A stretch of DNA of 64,000 bases, taken from contig JAWZYU010000034.1 of NCBI GenBank assembly GCA_038380435.1, positions 1,470,704 through 1,534,703 of the forward strand, written 5' to 3'. Positions 20,461 to 33,300 of this stretch are shown piece after piece; the stretch's first letter is position 1, and every line of letters begins with the position of its first letter. The stretch comes from Ryuthela nishihirai. Its lineage: Eukaryota; Arthropoda; Arachnida; Araneae; Heptathelidae. The notes below the pieces were generated by a model. The model did not search any database. It was not told the DNA's origin and was given only the letters and a program-made list of their open reading frames with translations. Position numbers and translations under genes: made by a program.

Positions 20461-21208
20461 TAAGTGAGTCGCCATTTTTAAATGTTCTAACAGCACACCC
20501 TTGCTACGCATGCAGTTGTCAGAACTTGAAATGTTACGTTACAAATGTATTTACATTATTACGCTACAATACTTGAAATGTTACGTTACAAATGTTTAAT
20601 GTATTATTACGCTACAAATTCTAAGGACCATCGTTTTTGCCTGTAAAACAATATCGCCTTGCGTAGGGCCCAAAGTTACAAATTGGTTTTTACTTATCTC
20701 GGTTCAGTAAAATACGTGGAAATTTCTATAGAGTCATTATTTGTCAATTCCACTTAGACATAATCCCATCTGCTCTTAGTTGAATGAAATTTGGTATACT
20801 TAAAATACCTATTGGCAAAGAGAAAGGGCAGATTTCTTTTTCTACACAGCAATTCTCAAGATACACTACTCTAGCAAAATATACTTCCATCCAAAATGAA
20901 ATATGTCATAAATATACTAAATCAAAATTTCGAGCTTATCGACCTCTATTGGCACGAGAATGATTTTGGAGTTGCTGTTAAATGAAACTTCTAAAAGGGA
21001 GGGCCGAAAACATTCGAAATTTAAAGAATAGAGTCATAGTAATGCGGAACAGTTGACTTTGCTCTCAATTGGAAGCCAAACCCTCGTCGAAATCTTACGA
21101 TGCCACATTGCAATGAAAATTTTGCGTTACACGCAATATTCTCCATTATCTCCTTTAACGCCTTCAAACCTGGTGTACAATTGTCATTACGTTTTGGATT
21201 TAAACACA
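20461..21208. other. Unassigned DNA with a short repeat
   Basis: A motif 'acttgaaatgttacgttacaaatgt' occurs twice (about 20524 and 20572). The rest shows no gene or element that I recognise. Confidence 0.4.
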
Positions 21209-21221
21209 GGATGGGTGCCTG

Positions 21222-21681
21222 GGTTGTTGGGTTGTTTTACCTCTGAGCGGCACTTTTTTGCACACCATGGGCTAAATGGCCAAGTCACAAGGATCCCGAA
21301 GGCTCAGAGAAGGTTGGGGGAGGGGACCCACTGGAACAGCTGTTGGGAGACAGATGGTAGCATCCCGTCAAGGCCATCCAGCGTGTTCTTTAACGTGCAC
21401 AAGGTAGAGGTCTCCCGCAGGTACAAGGTAGAGGCGGGCAAGGTAGACCGCCTACAAGGTACTGTGGGAGACCGCATACAAGGTAGAGGTCTCCCGTCGG
21501 ATGAGGCTTAACGCCCCATCCGACGGACGGCGGCCTTTCAAGCCCATCAGTTTCCCTACTGACCATGGGCAGAGCGGGGAATTTTGCGGAGAAAAATCTC
21601 AACACTGACCCAACTGGGACTCGAACCTGGAAACTGCAGATTATGAGACTGGCGCGCTACCGACTGAGCCACCCCCGCCCC
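21222..21681 (-). mobile_element. SINE family B with 13-bp target duplication
   Basis: Full-length minus-strand copy with tRNA-like head near 21610-21680 (rc: GGGGGTGGCTCAGTCGGTAGCGCGCC). It is bounded by GGATGGGTGCCTG at 21209-21221 and 21682-21694. The body contains a small internal amplification of 'caaggtagaggtctcccg' (about 21400-21500), which makes it longer than the 385-bp copies. Confidence 0.9.
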
Positions 21682-21694
21682 GGATGGGTGCCTG

Positions 21695-22860
21695 TGGTCT
21701 TGCAATTATTACAAAGTATAGACGAACTTTAGCACATAGCAACGGATTGGTGTTTAGTGCCAAGGATTTACCAGAAACTATACATAATAACTTGGAAAAT
21801 AGCGCGTGCATCACACGTAACAAGACCTCTTTTGCCACATTTCACAGGTGTCATTCATTTGATTTGTTTACCATGACAACGTGCATGTAAATCATTTTTT
21901 CTTTTATGCTCCTTTTTACTGCTTTCTGAGACGTATAGAATTTTGCAGCTCTTGAGGTGGTTTGCACATTATAATGTAGATGCTAAATTTTAGTAATGCT
22001 AAGAATATTTTTTTTGTAGATTCTTCTTCCTTCGGTTATAAATAAAGCACATTTAAATGGAAAGGGTCGCATTAATTCTCTAGCTTCTATGGAACCATTT
22101 GGCGCTCTACGTAATATTTTCGAAGTTAATAAGCAACCGTGTTCATGGGGAAGAGTCATACGCTCTTAAAGCTATGGAAGAGAACCGCCACTCTCCTCTC
22201 TGCATCGGTCACTTCTACACAGGTGAATGGGACAGCTTGGTCCCGAGTTTTCGCCGGGGAAGAGACCTTTATGCCCCAGCCTGTATGCATATAACAAGAA
22301 CTAACCTTGTATTTCTAAATGTGTCAGATGTTAATGTAATATTCAAATGTGAATGGTATTTTACTTTGAATATGTAATAAAGGTATACTCTGGAACTAAG
22401 CGGATGAAATGAAAATGAACTACTACTGAAATATGAATAATAATAGCGATTAAAATATAAAGAAAGTAAAATCACAATATACTTCAGACATTAAATCAGT
22501 TAAACATCGAAAGATTATTTAGTTTTAATTTCAGTGCTAAACATAAGAGCGAATGAAATCACATTACAAGAATCTCTCTGTGCAGCATCAAACAGTTTCC
22601 TCGTTTTCATGAATTCCAGACCAATTCCGGCTACAGCTTTTTTCACATCAGCTTTTTTCCCATTTATAATGTGACGCCTGTGCACTGAAATAGAAACACG
22701 AGCAAATATCAGTTTCTAAGAAAAAAAACGAGCTCACATATTAGTTAGTTAGTTACTAGAAAACAACAGTTCCCGATGTGAGTGCTTAATAAATAAAACC
22801 AAATATTCACAATAAAGATCACATAATGAGCAAGTTAGAAAGTCACTATCAAGTTCAACA
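21695..22860. other. Unassigned DNA
   Basis: Only chance-length frames (for example 22099-22377, 92 codons). No domain recognised. Confidence 0.35.
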
Positions 22861-22911
22861 TGCTTAATAAAAATTCTTTTGCAATTGTAATGAACCAAAA
22901 TCAACTATACA

Positions 22912-23529
22912 ATGTTTACAAATAGAGTAAGGTTGCAGAATACGTGGCCTCAGAGTATGCGATTGGCCCCCAAGAGCATTGTTAACGTTGCTCGTCAGGT
23001 AAGTGGCGACGGAAGACGATACAGAAAAATTACGGAATGGTGGGGGGGGGAAGAAATAACAGAAAACATACAAGAATTTGTCGAGAGTGCAGAGAAAGGC
23101 GAATTAGAAGATGAAGAAGATATCGAGCAGGCATCGTAGGACTTTCATAAGTTCAGCGAAGTTTTTCAACTCCTTAAATAGCTAACTTGACAAGATGCTG
23201 TAATACAATCCTGCTATGGAAAGGATCACTTGAGACGCGAGCAGAGGTTTTCTTCCGTTCGAGGAACTCCAGCGCTAGAAGAAGAAACTGTCTATCATCA
23301 TGTTCTTCAAGAAAGCAAGGTTCAAGGTTCAAAGGGTTGTAAGATCATGGTGAAATTAGCCTCCAATGAGGGATCACAACAGGAGAACGAGATAGCAGAG
23401 GTAGCAAATATTGCCTCTCTGCCCTCTCACGAAACTATTAACAATAATAATCTCGCTAACATAGAAGAGATAAAACAAGAGACATTAGACTTTGCAGAAG
23501 AGGCCAATGTTCTGAAATTGGCTCATTAA
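22912..23529 (+). other. Two acidic ORFs of unknown nature
   Basis: The frames 22912-23139 (75 aa; acidic end VESAEKGELEDEEDIEQAS) and 23230-23529 (99 aa; Glu/Asn-rich) share strand and an acidic bias unlike the AT-rich surroundings. They may be remnants of one gene or of a transposase C-terminus. I recognise no motif. A run of G at about 23041-23049 marks a possible slippage point. Confidence 0.25.
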
Positions 23530-24630
23530 ATCAAAGTTCATCGCTGCGAAGAGCCTCTTCGTACATCTTGTTTCGTCGCCTGCTCGTCAAAGGTCGACAA
23601 ATCACCGACCAAAATGCCTGTCGATACTTAAGCCGAAGTCGACCCCAACGACACTCTTATCTATTGATGAGGAATCGGGACAAGAGGATCAGAGACAAAT
23701 AATGATCGTGTTCAGGCACAGTATTTAAGAAAAAAATTATTTTAAGCTACATATAGGTTAAATTTTCACAAATTAAGTTTATATAGATGCAGTACCATTC
23801 CAACTCTTTATATACATCCAGTGCTTTATCTACTGCTTGCTTATATACATAGAGTGCTTTATATACTGCATGTTTCATATGCATGCAATGCCGTCCTACC
23901 TCTTTTGGTGCCCTGGACAAAAGAAAATAGTTGAAGTAACCCCCCACACACACACTTCTTAAAATTTAATGAATGGAAAAAAAATTACACATAAGGAAGT
24001 TTAAATTTAGTTTATTTTAACAGAATCAAATAATACATTATATATATATAATTTTCGTTTCAATTTAAACACATTTGTCTGCATTTCATTTTTTATTTTA
24101 GTCTTTACTTTTGTTCGTTTTAATAAGAATTTTGTTCATATTGTCATTAAATAATTTTACTTAATTTTTTATATAATAGTTTTGTGTTTGCTTATATATA
24201 AATATTGTTTTCATTCTATTTTTATATAAAGTAACCTAAAATGAAATGCAGTGAATTTTTTAAAAATATATTCGGCCTCCACATTTAAAATAATATCTCC
24301 TTTCACTTCTTCTGCATATGTAATTTGAATTGCAAATTCAATTAGAAACAGAAAAACATACAAAGAGGAATAAAAGATATATTTCAACAAAATTTATGTA
24401 AATATCCTATAACCTACACGAACAATAAAATATGCAATTCCGAAATAGCTCTGATTATAAACGTGAACTTAAAGAACATGTTCGGCTTGATTTTTGTAAC
24501 TGAAAAAGGTTAAGTTACGGACATAGTCATCAAGAGAATTAATGTTTTATATTTTAATATATTGTACAATTTTACAAGTTTCAAGTTAAGAGTACTACAA
24601 AGCTTCAATTATTATTGTTCCGTCCCCTCT
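23530..24630. other. AT-rich unassigned DNA
   Basis: No gene or element recognised. There is a short TA-repeat tract near 24038-24050. Confidence 0.35.
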
Positions 24631-24639
24631 GCCCTAGAT

Positions 24640-26858
24640 CCAGCCCTGTCAGCAACTCTAGTCGTCATGTGACCTCTGGCAGTAGATTAGCTCGCTTTTT
24701 CACCTGCCGCAAACCGCACAAGCAGCCTACTTCCATGTCGGTCCTTGAAGGTAGATGCAAATACATCATCATCCTGCAGCAGCCCTGGGCTACGGAGGTC
24801 CAACCAGACCGTGCAATTTAGTTCTCCAAGCATATCTGTCCTGAGCTACATCTGCTGCAGCTGGCCATTGCACACCAAGGTCCTGTTCCACATTGTTTGC
24901 CTACGGCATCCTAGGTCTCCCCCTCTTTCTGAGGCCTTTAGGCACACTGTTCATATTCGCTAATCGATAATTATCCATACGAGCAACATGGCTAAACCAA
25001 CGGAGTCTTTCTCTACACAATATGCTGCTTAGAGGAGGTTGCCGACTACTTTGCCTAACCTCTACATTACTTATAAATTTGAACCACCTAATACCCATGA
25101 TACTGCGTAAGCATCTAGAATCAAAAGCATCTAGTTTCCTGTTATCTTGTTTACAAAGTGTCCAAGTTTCACTACCATAACTAACCCTAGAAAGAACCAA
25201 ACTATTATACAATCTAATTTTAGTCTTTAGGTGTATACGCCTATTTCTCCACACTCTCCCTAGATTCTTAAATGTCCCGGCAGCAATCCCTATTCGTCTG
25301 TTAATCTCATGCCGCACATCACCATTATCTGTTACATAGCTCCCAAGGTAATTGAACTGTGACACCTGCTCAAGACTGCAACCATTCAGATTAACTGAAT
25401 CACAGCCTGCCTGACCAATTTTCATCACTTTAGTTTTCTCTCTGTTTATAACCAAACCTACTCTATTACCAGTCTCATCAACAGCTCGAATGAAAGAGTT
25501 CATCTCATCAACATCATTTGCCAAAAGGGCTAAATCATCAGCATAATATAAATCAGAAATTTCGTATCTCCAGCCCATTTAAGGCCAAAATCTTTCCCTT
25601 GAAGTGAATTTCGCATAACATAATCAATAACCAAACTAAAGAGAAAAGGAGACAAAATGCACCCTTGTCGAACACCAGAAGTAATGCTAAACCAATTGCT
25701 ACAAGCCTTACCAACTCTCACACACGACTCAGTGTTATTATAGAGAGCTTTCATTATGTTAACTAACTTCTCTGGTATACCTTATGATCTCACAATCAAC
25801 CATAAATTATGTCGATCGACAGAGTCAAAAGCGTTTTAGAAATCAACAAAGCTGGCAACCAAAGTTTTTGAAACTCTAAACATTTCTGAAGAACCTGCCT
25901 AAGTGAAAATATCTGATCCTTACATCCCCTACCACTTCTGAATCCACACTTCTCATCACGCAATTGACTGTGAACCAGATTCTTAATTCTATTAAGCACA
26001 ATCATGGAAAGAACTTTCCCTGGAACAGAGAGTATGCTGATACCCCTATAGTTATCACAAGAACTGTGAAAATAGGGATAATAATAGCTCTGGTAAAATC
26101 CTTAGGAACCATCCCTTTATCATAAAAGATATTCAAAATTTCAGTCATCCAAGTGGTAACAGAAACGTACCCAGCTCTAAGCATTTCCGTAGTAATTTCA
26201 TCTACCCCTGGGGATTTATGAAGTTTAAGTTTAGAAATAGCCAAAATAACTTCAGATTGTGTTATAGGGCCAACATTAAAGCCACCAATGCATCTATCAT
26301 CATTGCAAACAATGGGAGTACAACTAACCACATTGTTTGGAACATCACTGAAATGCTGAGCCCACCTAGCCATTACAGAATCCTCACCTTCTATAACCTT
26401 ACCTAGTTTATCCTGCAATCCCTGTATACCTGTCCATTTTCTATCACAAAAAACATTAACTCTCTGGTACAACTCTCTGCTGTTGTGCTATCTAACTGCT
26501 TCCTCAGCTTTGTCAGCCAAGCCATCAAGCCAAAGATTCTTATTAGTAGCTAACTGATCCTTTACACGTTTGTTAAGCTCTCTGTAATGCTTTCTATTAG
26601 GACTAGTAGGGTATTGATTAAAGACATTCCTGCAGTTCTTTCTTTCCGAAATAAGCTCAAGTGCCTTATCACTCAGATAATTCTGCCTCCTCTGCTCCTT
26701 TTTCCCTAAAAGAGTACTGTTAGTTTCCAAAAAAGCCTGTTTAAAATGGCCCCATTCTTCCTTAACTTCAATAGTAATCACACCATGACTGTCATAATGA
26801 CTAAGTAACGTATCATGATAAGCTTTAGCTATAACTGGGTCTTTCAGTTTACAAATAT
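24640..26858 (-). mobile_element. RTE-like LINE, 5'-truncated (ORF2 pseudogene)
   Basis: In coding order: KDPVIAKAYHDTLLSHYDSH and KQAFLETNSTLLGKKEQRRQ (linker after the endonuclease, 26850-26690); a TSPNRKHYRELNKRVKDQL segment; RT motifs LKLHKSPGVDEITTEMLRAG (about 26230), GVRQGCILSPFLFSLVIDYV (about 25680) and YYADDLALLAND (about 25545); then the C-terminal domain with SYGSETWTLCKQDNRKLDAF, LRSIMGIRWFKF, LRWFSHVARMDNYRLA and RKRGRPRMP. The translation continues recognisably past a stop to about 24790. This architecture is typical of RTE/BovB-type elements. Frame changes near 26010, 25790 and 25550 inactivate it. The 5' truncation at about 26858 directly abuts the inverted repeat of the satellite-bearing element. 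A second copy lies at 44090-46015 on the other strand. Confidence 0.8.
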
Positions 26859-26984
26859 ATAGTGAAGATAAAATTTTTGACCGCCTATTATTTATTAATA
26901 TGCAATTTTATTCGAATATTACTTATCCTGATTTTCCGAATATAAAATTTTTGCAGATATTATATTTTATTTTTTGCGAAAATA

Positions 26985-27310
26985 AATTATTATTATAAAG
27001 ATTGAAAAATAATAAAAATATTTAATGAAAAATAATATTTTTTAACAAATGATTTTCTCGAATTTTAATAAACTTGTTGGATATATAATCTCTTTTCTTA
27101 AAAATCTCGTCTATTGGTTTTAAAGAAAAAGAAAAAATTTATGATATTAATCTACAATTAATAATTTTTTAGCAACCAGGCATTCTGGAGAATTTCAAAT
27201 GCTCGGTTTTGAAAGAGCAGAAAGAATCAGGTTTTGTCATTTTATTACTTTAGCATCCTGTAGCCGATGTGATTTCTAAACCAATGGAAGATTCGGGAAA
27301 TATGAATCTT
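26985..27310. repeat. Left inverted-repeat arm flanking the satellite array
   Basis: Reverse-complement partner of 35414-35715. Matched blocks include 'aaatatttaatgaaaaataa', 'cttaaaaatctc.tct.....ttttaa', 'ctttctggagaattt.gaatgct.ggtttt' and 'gatttctaaac.aa..gaagattcgg.aaat.tgaatcttt'. Similarity appears to fade outward toward 26890. The inner end is only about 20 bases from the first satellite unit. Confidence 0.75.
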
Positions 27311-27327
27311 TTAACAGTAGCCCAGTG

Positions 27328-30300
27328 GTTTCCCTTCTCCAATCTTCTCTGTGTCCATTCGTTCTTCATCATTAATCCCAATGCCCATTTGTTTCGTAAA
27401 AGTCATCCCGTAGGTTCCCTTCTTCAACCTTCTCTGTGTCCATTCGTTCTTCTTCATCATTTATCCCATTGTCCATTTGTTTCGTAACAGTTATCCCGTA
27501 GGTTCCCTTCTCCAATCTTCTGTGTGTCCATTCGTTCTTCTTCATCATTTATCCCATTGTCCATTTGTTTCGTAACAGTCATCCCGTAGGTTCCCTTCTA
27601 CAACCTTCTCTGTGTCCATTCGTTCTTCTTCATCATTTATCCCATTGTCCATTTGTTTCGTAACAGTCATCCCGTAGGTTCCCTTCTCCAATCTTCTCTG
27701 TGTCCATTCGTTCTTCTTCATCATTTATCCCATTGTTCATTTGTTTTGTAACAGTCATCCCGTAGGTTCCCTTCTACAACCTTCTCTGTGTCCATTCGTT
27801 CTTCTTCATCATTTATCCCATTGTCCATTTGTTTCGTAACAGTCATCCCATAGGTTCCCTTTTCCAACCTTCTCTGTGTCCATTCGTTCTTCTTCATTTA
27901 TCCCATTGCCCATTTGTTTCGTAACAGTATCCCGTAGGTTCCCTTCTCCAACCTTCTGTGTCCATTCGTTCTTCTTCATCATTTATCCCATTGTCCATTT
28001 GTTTCGTAACAGTCATCCCATAGGTTCCCTTCTCCAACCTTTTCTGTGTCCATTCGTTCTTCTTCATCATTTATCCCATTGTCCATTTGTTTCGTAACAG
28101 TTATCCCGTAGGTTCCCTTCTCCAATCTTCTCTGTGTCCATTCGTTCTTCTTCATCGTTTATCCCATTGTCCATTCGTTTCGTAACAGTTATCCCGTAGG
28201 TTCCCTTCTCCAATCTTCTCTGTGTCCATTCGTTCTTCTTCATCGTTTATCCCATTGTCCATTTGTTTCGTAACAGTTATCCCGTAGGTTCCCTTCTCCA
28301 ATCTTCTCTGTGTCCATTCGTTCTTCTTCATCGTTTATCCCATTGTCCATTTGTTTCGTAACAGTCATCCCGTAGGTTCCCTTCTCCAACCTTCTCTGTG
28401 TCCTTTCGTTCTTTTTCATCATTTATCCCATTGTCCATTTGTTTCGTAACAGTTATCCCGTAGGTTCCCTTCTCCAACCTTCTCTGTGTCCATTCGTTCT
28501 TCTTCATCATTTATCCCATTGTCCATTTGTTTCGTAACAGTTATCCCGTAGGTTCCCTTCTCCAATCTTCTCTGTGTCCATTCGTTCTTCTTCATCGTTT
28601 ATCCCATTGTCCATTTGTTTCGTAACAGTCATCCCGTAGGTTCCCTTCTCCAACCTTCTCTGTGTCCTTTCGTTCTTTTTCATCATTTATCCCATTGTCC
28701 ATTTGTTTCGTAACAGTTATCCCGTAGGTTCCCTTCTCCAACCTTCTCTGTGTCCATTCGTTCTTCTTCATCATTTATCCCATTGTCCATTTGTTTCGTA
28801 ACAGTTATCCCGTAGGTTCCCTTCTCCAATCTTCTCTGTGTCCATTCGTTCTTCTTCATCATTTATCCCATTGTCCATTTGTTTCGTAACAGTTATCCCG
28901 TAGGTTTCCTTCTCCAACCTTCTGTGTCCATTCGTTCTTCTTCATCATTTTTCCCATTGTCCATTTGTTTCGTAACAGTTATCCCGTAGGTTTCCTTCTC
29001 CAACCTTCTGTGTCCATTCGTTCTTCTTCATCATTTATCCCATTGTCCATTTGTTTCGTAACAGTCATCCCATAGGTTCCCTTCTCCAACCTTCTCTGTG
29101 TCCATTCGTTCTTCTTCATCATTTATCCCATTGTCCATTTGTATCGTAACAGTTATCCCGTAGGTTCCCTTCTCCAATCTTCTCTGTGTCCATTCGTTCT
29201 TCTTCATCATTTATCCCATTGTCCATTTGTTTCGTAACAGTTATCCCGTAGGTTCCCTTCTCCAATCTTCTCTGTGTCCATTTGTTCTTCTTCATCGTTT
29301 ATCCCATTGTCCATTTGTTTCGTAACAGTCATCCCGTAGGTTCCCTTCTCCAACCTTCTCTGTGTCCTTTCGTTCTTTTTCATCATTTATCCCATTGTCC
29401 ATTTGTTTCGTAACAGTTATCCCGTAGGTTCCCTTCTCCAATCTTCTCTGTGTCCATTCGTTCTTCTTCATCATTTATCACATTGACCATTTGTTTCGTA
29501 ACAGTAATCCCGTATGTTCCCTTCTTCAACCTTCTCTGTGTCCATTCATTCTTCTTCATTTATCCCATTGTCCATTTGTTTCGTAACAGTTATCCCGTAG
29601 GTTCCCTTCTCCAATCTTCTCTGTGCCATTCGTTCTTCTTCATCATTTATCCCATTGTCCATTTGTTTCATAACAGTCATCCCGTAGGTTACCTTCTTCA
29701 ACCTTCTCTGTGTCCATTCGTTCTTCTTCATCATTTATCCCATTGTCCATTTGTTTCGTAACAGTTATCCCGTAGGTTCCCTTCTCCAATCTTCTCTGTG
29801 TCCATTCGTTCTTCTTCATCATTTATCCCATTGTCCATTTGTTTCGTAACAGTTATCCCATAGGTTCCCTTGTCCAATCTTCTCTGTGTCCATTCGTTCT
29901 TCATCATTTATCCCATTGTCCATTTGTTTCGTAACAGTCAACCCGTAGGCTACCTTCTCCAACCTTCTCTGTGTCCATTCGTTCTTTTTCGTCATTTATC
30001 CCATTGTCCATTTGTTTCGTAACAGTCATCCCGTAGGTTCCCTTCTCCAACCTTCTCTGTGTCCATTCGTTCTTCTTCATCATTTATCCCATTGTCCATT
30101 TGTTTCGTAACAGTTATCCCGTAGGTTCCCTTCTCCAACCTTCTGTGTCCATTCGTTCTTCTTCATCATTTTTCCCATTGTCCATTTGTTTCCTAACAGT
30201 TATCCCGTAGGTTTCCTTCTCCAACCTTCTGTGTCCATTCGTTCTTCTTCATCATTTACCCCATTGTCCATTTGTTTCGTAACAGTCATCCCATAGGTTT

Positions 30301-33300
30301 TCCTTCTCCAACCTTTTCTGTGTCCATTCGTTCTTCTTCATCATTTATCCCATTGTCCATTTGTTTCGTAACAGTTATCCCGTAGGTTCCCTTCTCTAAC
30401 CTTCTGTGTTCATTCGTTCTTCTTCATCCTTTATCCCATTGTCCATTTGTTTCGTAACAGTCATCCCGTAGGTTCCCTTCTCCAACCTTCTCTGTGTCCA
30501 TTCGTTCTTCTTCATCATTTATCCCATTGTCCATTTGTTTCGTAACAGTCATCCCATAGGTTCCCTTCTTCAACCTTCTCTGTGTCCATTCGTTCTTCTT
30601 CATCATTTATCCCATTGTCCATTTGTTTCGTAACAGTCATCCCATAGGTTCCCTTTTCCAACCTTCTCTGTGTCCATTCGTTCTTCTTCATTTATCCCAT
30701 TGCCCATTTGTTTCGTAACAGTATCCCGTAGGTTCCCTTCTCCAACCTTCTGTGTCCATTCGTTCTTCTTCATCATTTATCCCATTGTCCATTTGTTTCG
30801 TAACAGTCATCCCATAGGTTCCCTTCTCCAACCTTTTCTGTGTCCATTCGTTCTTCTTCATCATTTATCCCATTGTCCATTTGTTTCGTAACAGTTATCC
30901 CGTAGGTTCCCTTCTCCAATCTTCTCTGTGTCCATTCGTTCTTCTTCATCGTTTATCCCATTGTCCATTCGTTTCGTAACAGTTATCCCGTAGGTTCCCT
31001 TCTCCAATCTTCTCTGTGTCCATTCGTTCTTCTTCATCGTTTATCCCATTGTCCATTTGTTTCGTAACAGTTATCCCGTAGGTTCCCTTCTCCAATCTTC
31101 TCTGTGTCCATTCGTTCTTCTTCATCGTTTATCCCATTGTCCATTTGTTTCGTAACAGTCATCCCGTAGGTTCCCTTCTCCAACCTTCTCTGTGTCCTTT
31201 CGTTCTTTTTCATCATTTATCCCATTGTCCATTTGTTTCGTAACAGTTATCCCGTAGGTTCCCTTCTCCAACCTTCTCTGTGTCCATTCGTTCTTCTTCA
31301 TCATTTATCCCATTGTCCATTTGTTTCGTAACAGTTATCCCGTAGGTTCCCTTCTCCAATCTTCTCTGTGTCCATTCGTTCTTCTTCATCGTTTATCCCA
31401 TTGTCCATTTGTTTCGTAACAGTCATCCCGTAGGTTCCCTTCTCCAACCTTCTCTGTGTCCTTTCGTTCTTTTTCATCATTTATCCCATTGTCCATTTGT
31501 TTCGTAACAGTTATCCCGTAGGTTCCCTTCTCCAACCTTCTCTGTGTCCATTCGTTCTTCTTCATCATTTATCCCATTGTCCATTTGTTTCGTAACAGTT
31601 ATCCCGTAGGTTCCCTTCTCCAATCTTCTCTGTGTCCATTCGTTCTTCTTCATCATTTATCCCATTGTCCATTTGTTTCGTAACAGTTATCCCGTAGGTT
31701 TCCTTCTCCAACCTTCTGTGTCCATTCGTTCTTCTTCATCATTTTTCCCATTGTCCATTTGTTTCGTAACAGTTATCCCGTAGGTTTCCTTCTCCAACCT
31801 TCTGTGTCCATTCGTTCTTCTTCATCATTTATCCCATTGTCCATTTGTTTCGTAACAGTCATCCCATAGGTTCCCTTCTCCAACCTTCTCTGTGTCCATT
31901 CGTTCTTCTTCATCATTTATCCCATTGTCCATTTGTATCGTAACAGTTATCCCGTAGGTTCCCTTCTCCAATCTTCTCTGTGTCCATTCGTTCTTCTTCA
32001 TCATTTATCCCATTGTCCATTTGTTTCGTAACAGTTATCCCGTAGGTTCCCTTCTCCAATCTTCTCTGTGTCCATTTGTTCTTCTTCATCGTTTATCCCA
32101 TTGTCCATTTGTTTCGTAACAGTCATCCCGTAGGTTCCCTTCTCCAACCTTCTCTGTGTCCTTTCGTTCTTTTTCATCATTTATCCCATTGTCCATTTGT
32201 TTCGTAACAGTTATCCCGTAGGTTCCCTTCTCCAATCTTCTCTGTGTCCATTCGTTCTTCTTCATCATTTATCACATTGACCATTTGTTTCGTAACAGTA
32301 ATCCCGTATGTTCCCTTCTTCAACCTTCTCTGTGTCCATTCATTCTTCTTCATTTATCCCATTGTCCATTTGTTTCGTAACAGTTATCCCGTAGGTTCCC
32401 TTCTCCAATCTTCTCTGTGCCATTCGTTCTTCTTCATCATTTATCCCATTGTCCATTTGTTTCATAACAGTCATCCCGTAGGTTACCTTCTTCAACCTTC
32501 TCTGTGTCCATTCGTTCTTCTTCATCATTTATCCCATTGTCCATTTGTTTCGTAACAGTTATCCCGTAGGTTCCCTTCTCCAATCTTCTCTGTGTCCATT
32601 CGTTCTTCTTCATCATTTATCCCATTGTCCATTTGTTTCGTAACAGTTATCCCATAGGTTCCCTTGTCCAATCTTCTCTGTGTCCATTCGTTCTTCATCA
32701 TTTATCCCATTGTCCATTTGTTTCGTAACAGTCAACCCGTAGGCTACCTTCTCCAACCTTCTCTGTGTCCATTCGTTCTTTTTCGTCATTTATCCCATTG
32801 TCCATTTGTTTCGTAACAGTCATCCCGTAGGTTCCCTTCTCCAACCTTCTCTGTGTCCATTCGTTCTTCTTCATCATTTATCCCATTGTCCATTTGTTTC
32901 GTAACAGTTATCCCGTAGGTTCCCTTCTCCAACCTTCTGTGTCCATTCGTTCTTCTTCATCATTTTTCCCATTGTCCATTTGTTTCCTAACAGTTATCCC
33001 GTAGGTTTCCTTCTCCAACCTTCTGTGTCCATTCGTTCTTCTTCATCATTTACCCCATTGTCCATTTGTTTCGTAACAGTCATCCCATAGGTTTTCCTTC
33101 TCCAACCTTTTCTGTGTCCATTCGTTCTTCTTCATCATTTATCCCATTGTCCATTTGTTTCGTAACAGTTATCCCGTAGGTTCCCTTCTCTAACCTTCTG
33201 TGTTCATTCGTTCTTCTTCATCCTTTATCCCATTGTCCATTTGTTTCGTAACAGTCATCCCGTAGGTTCCCTTCTCCAACCTTCTCTGTGTCCATTCGTT

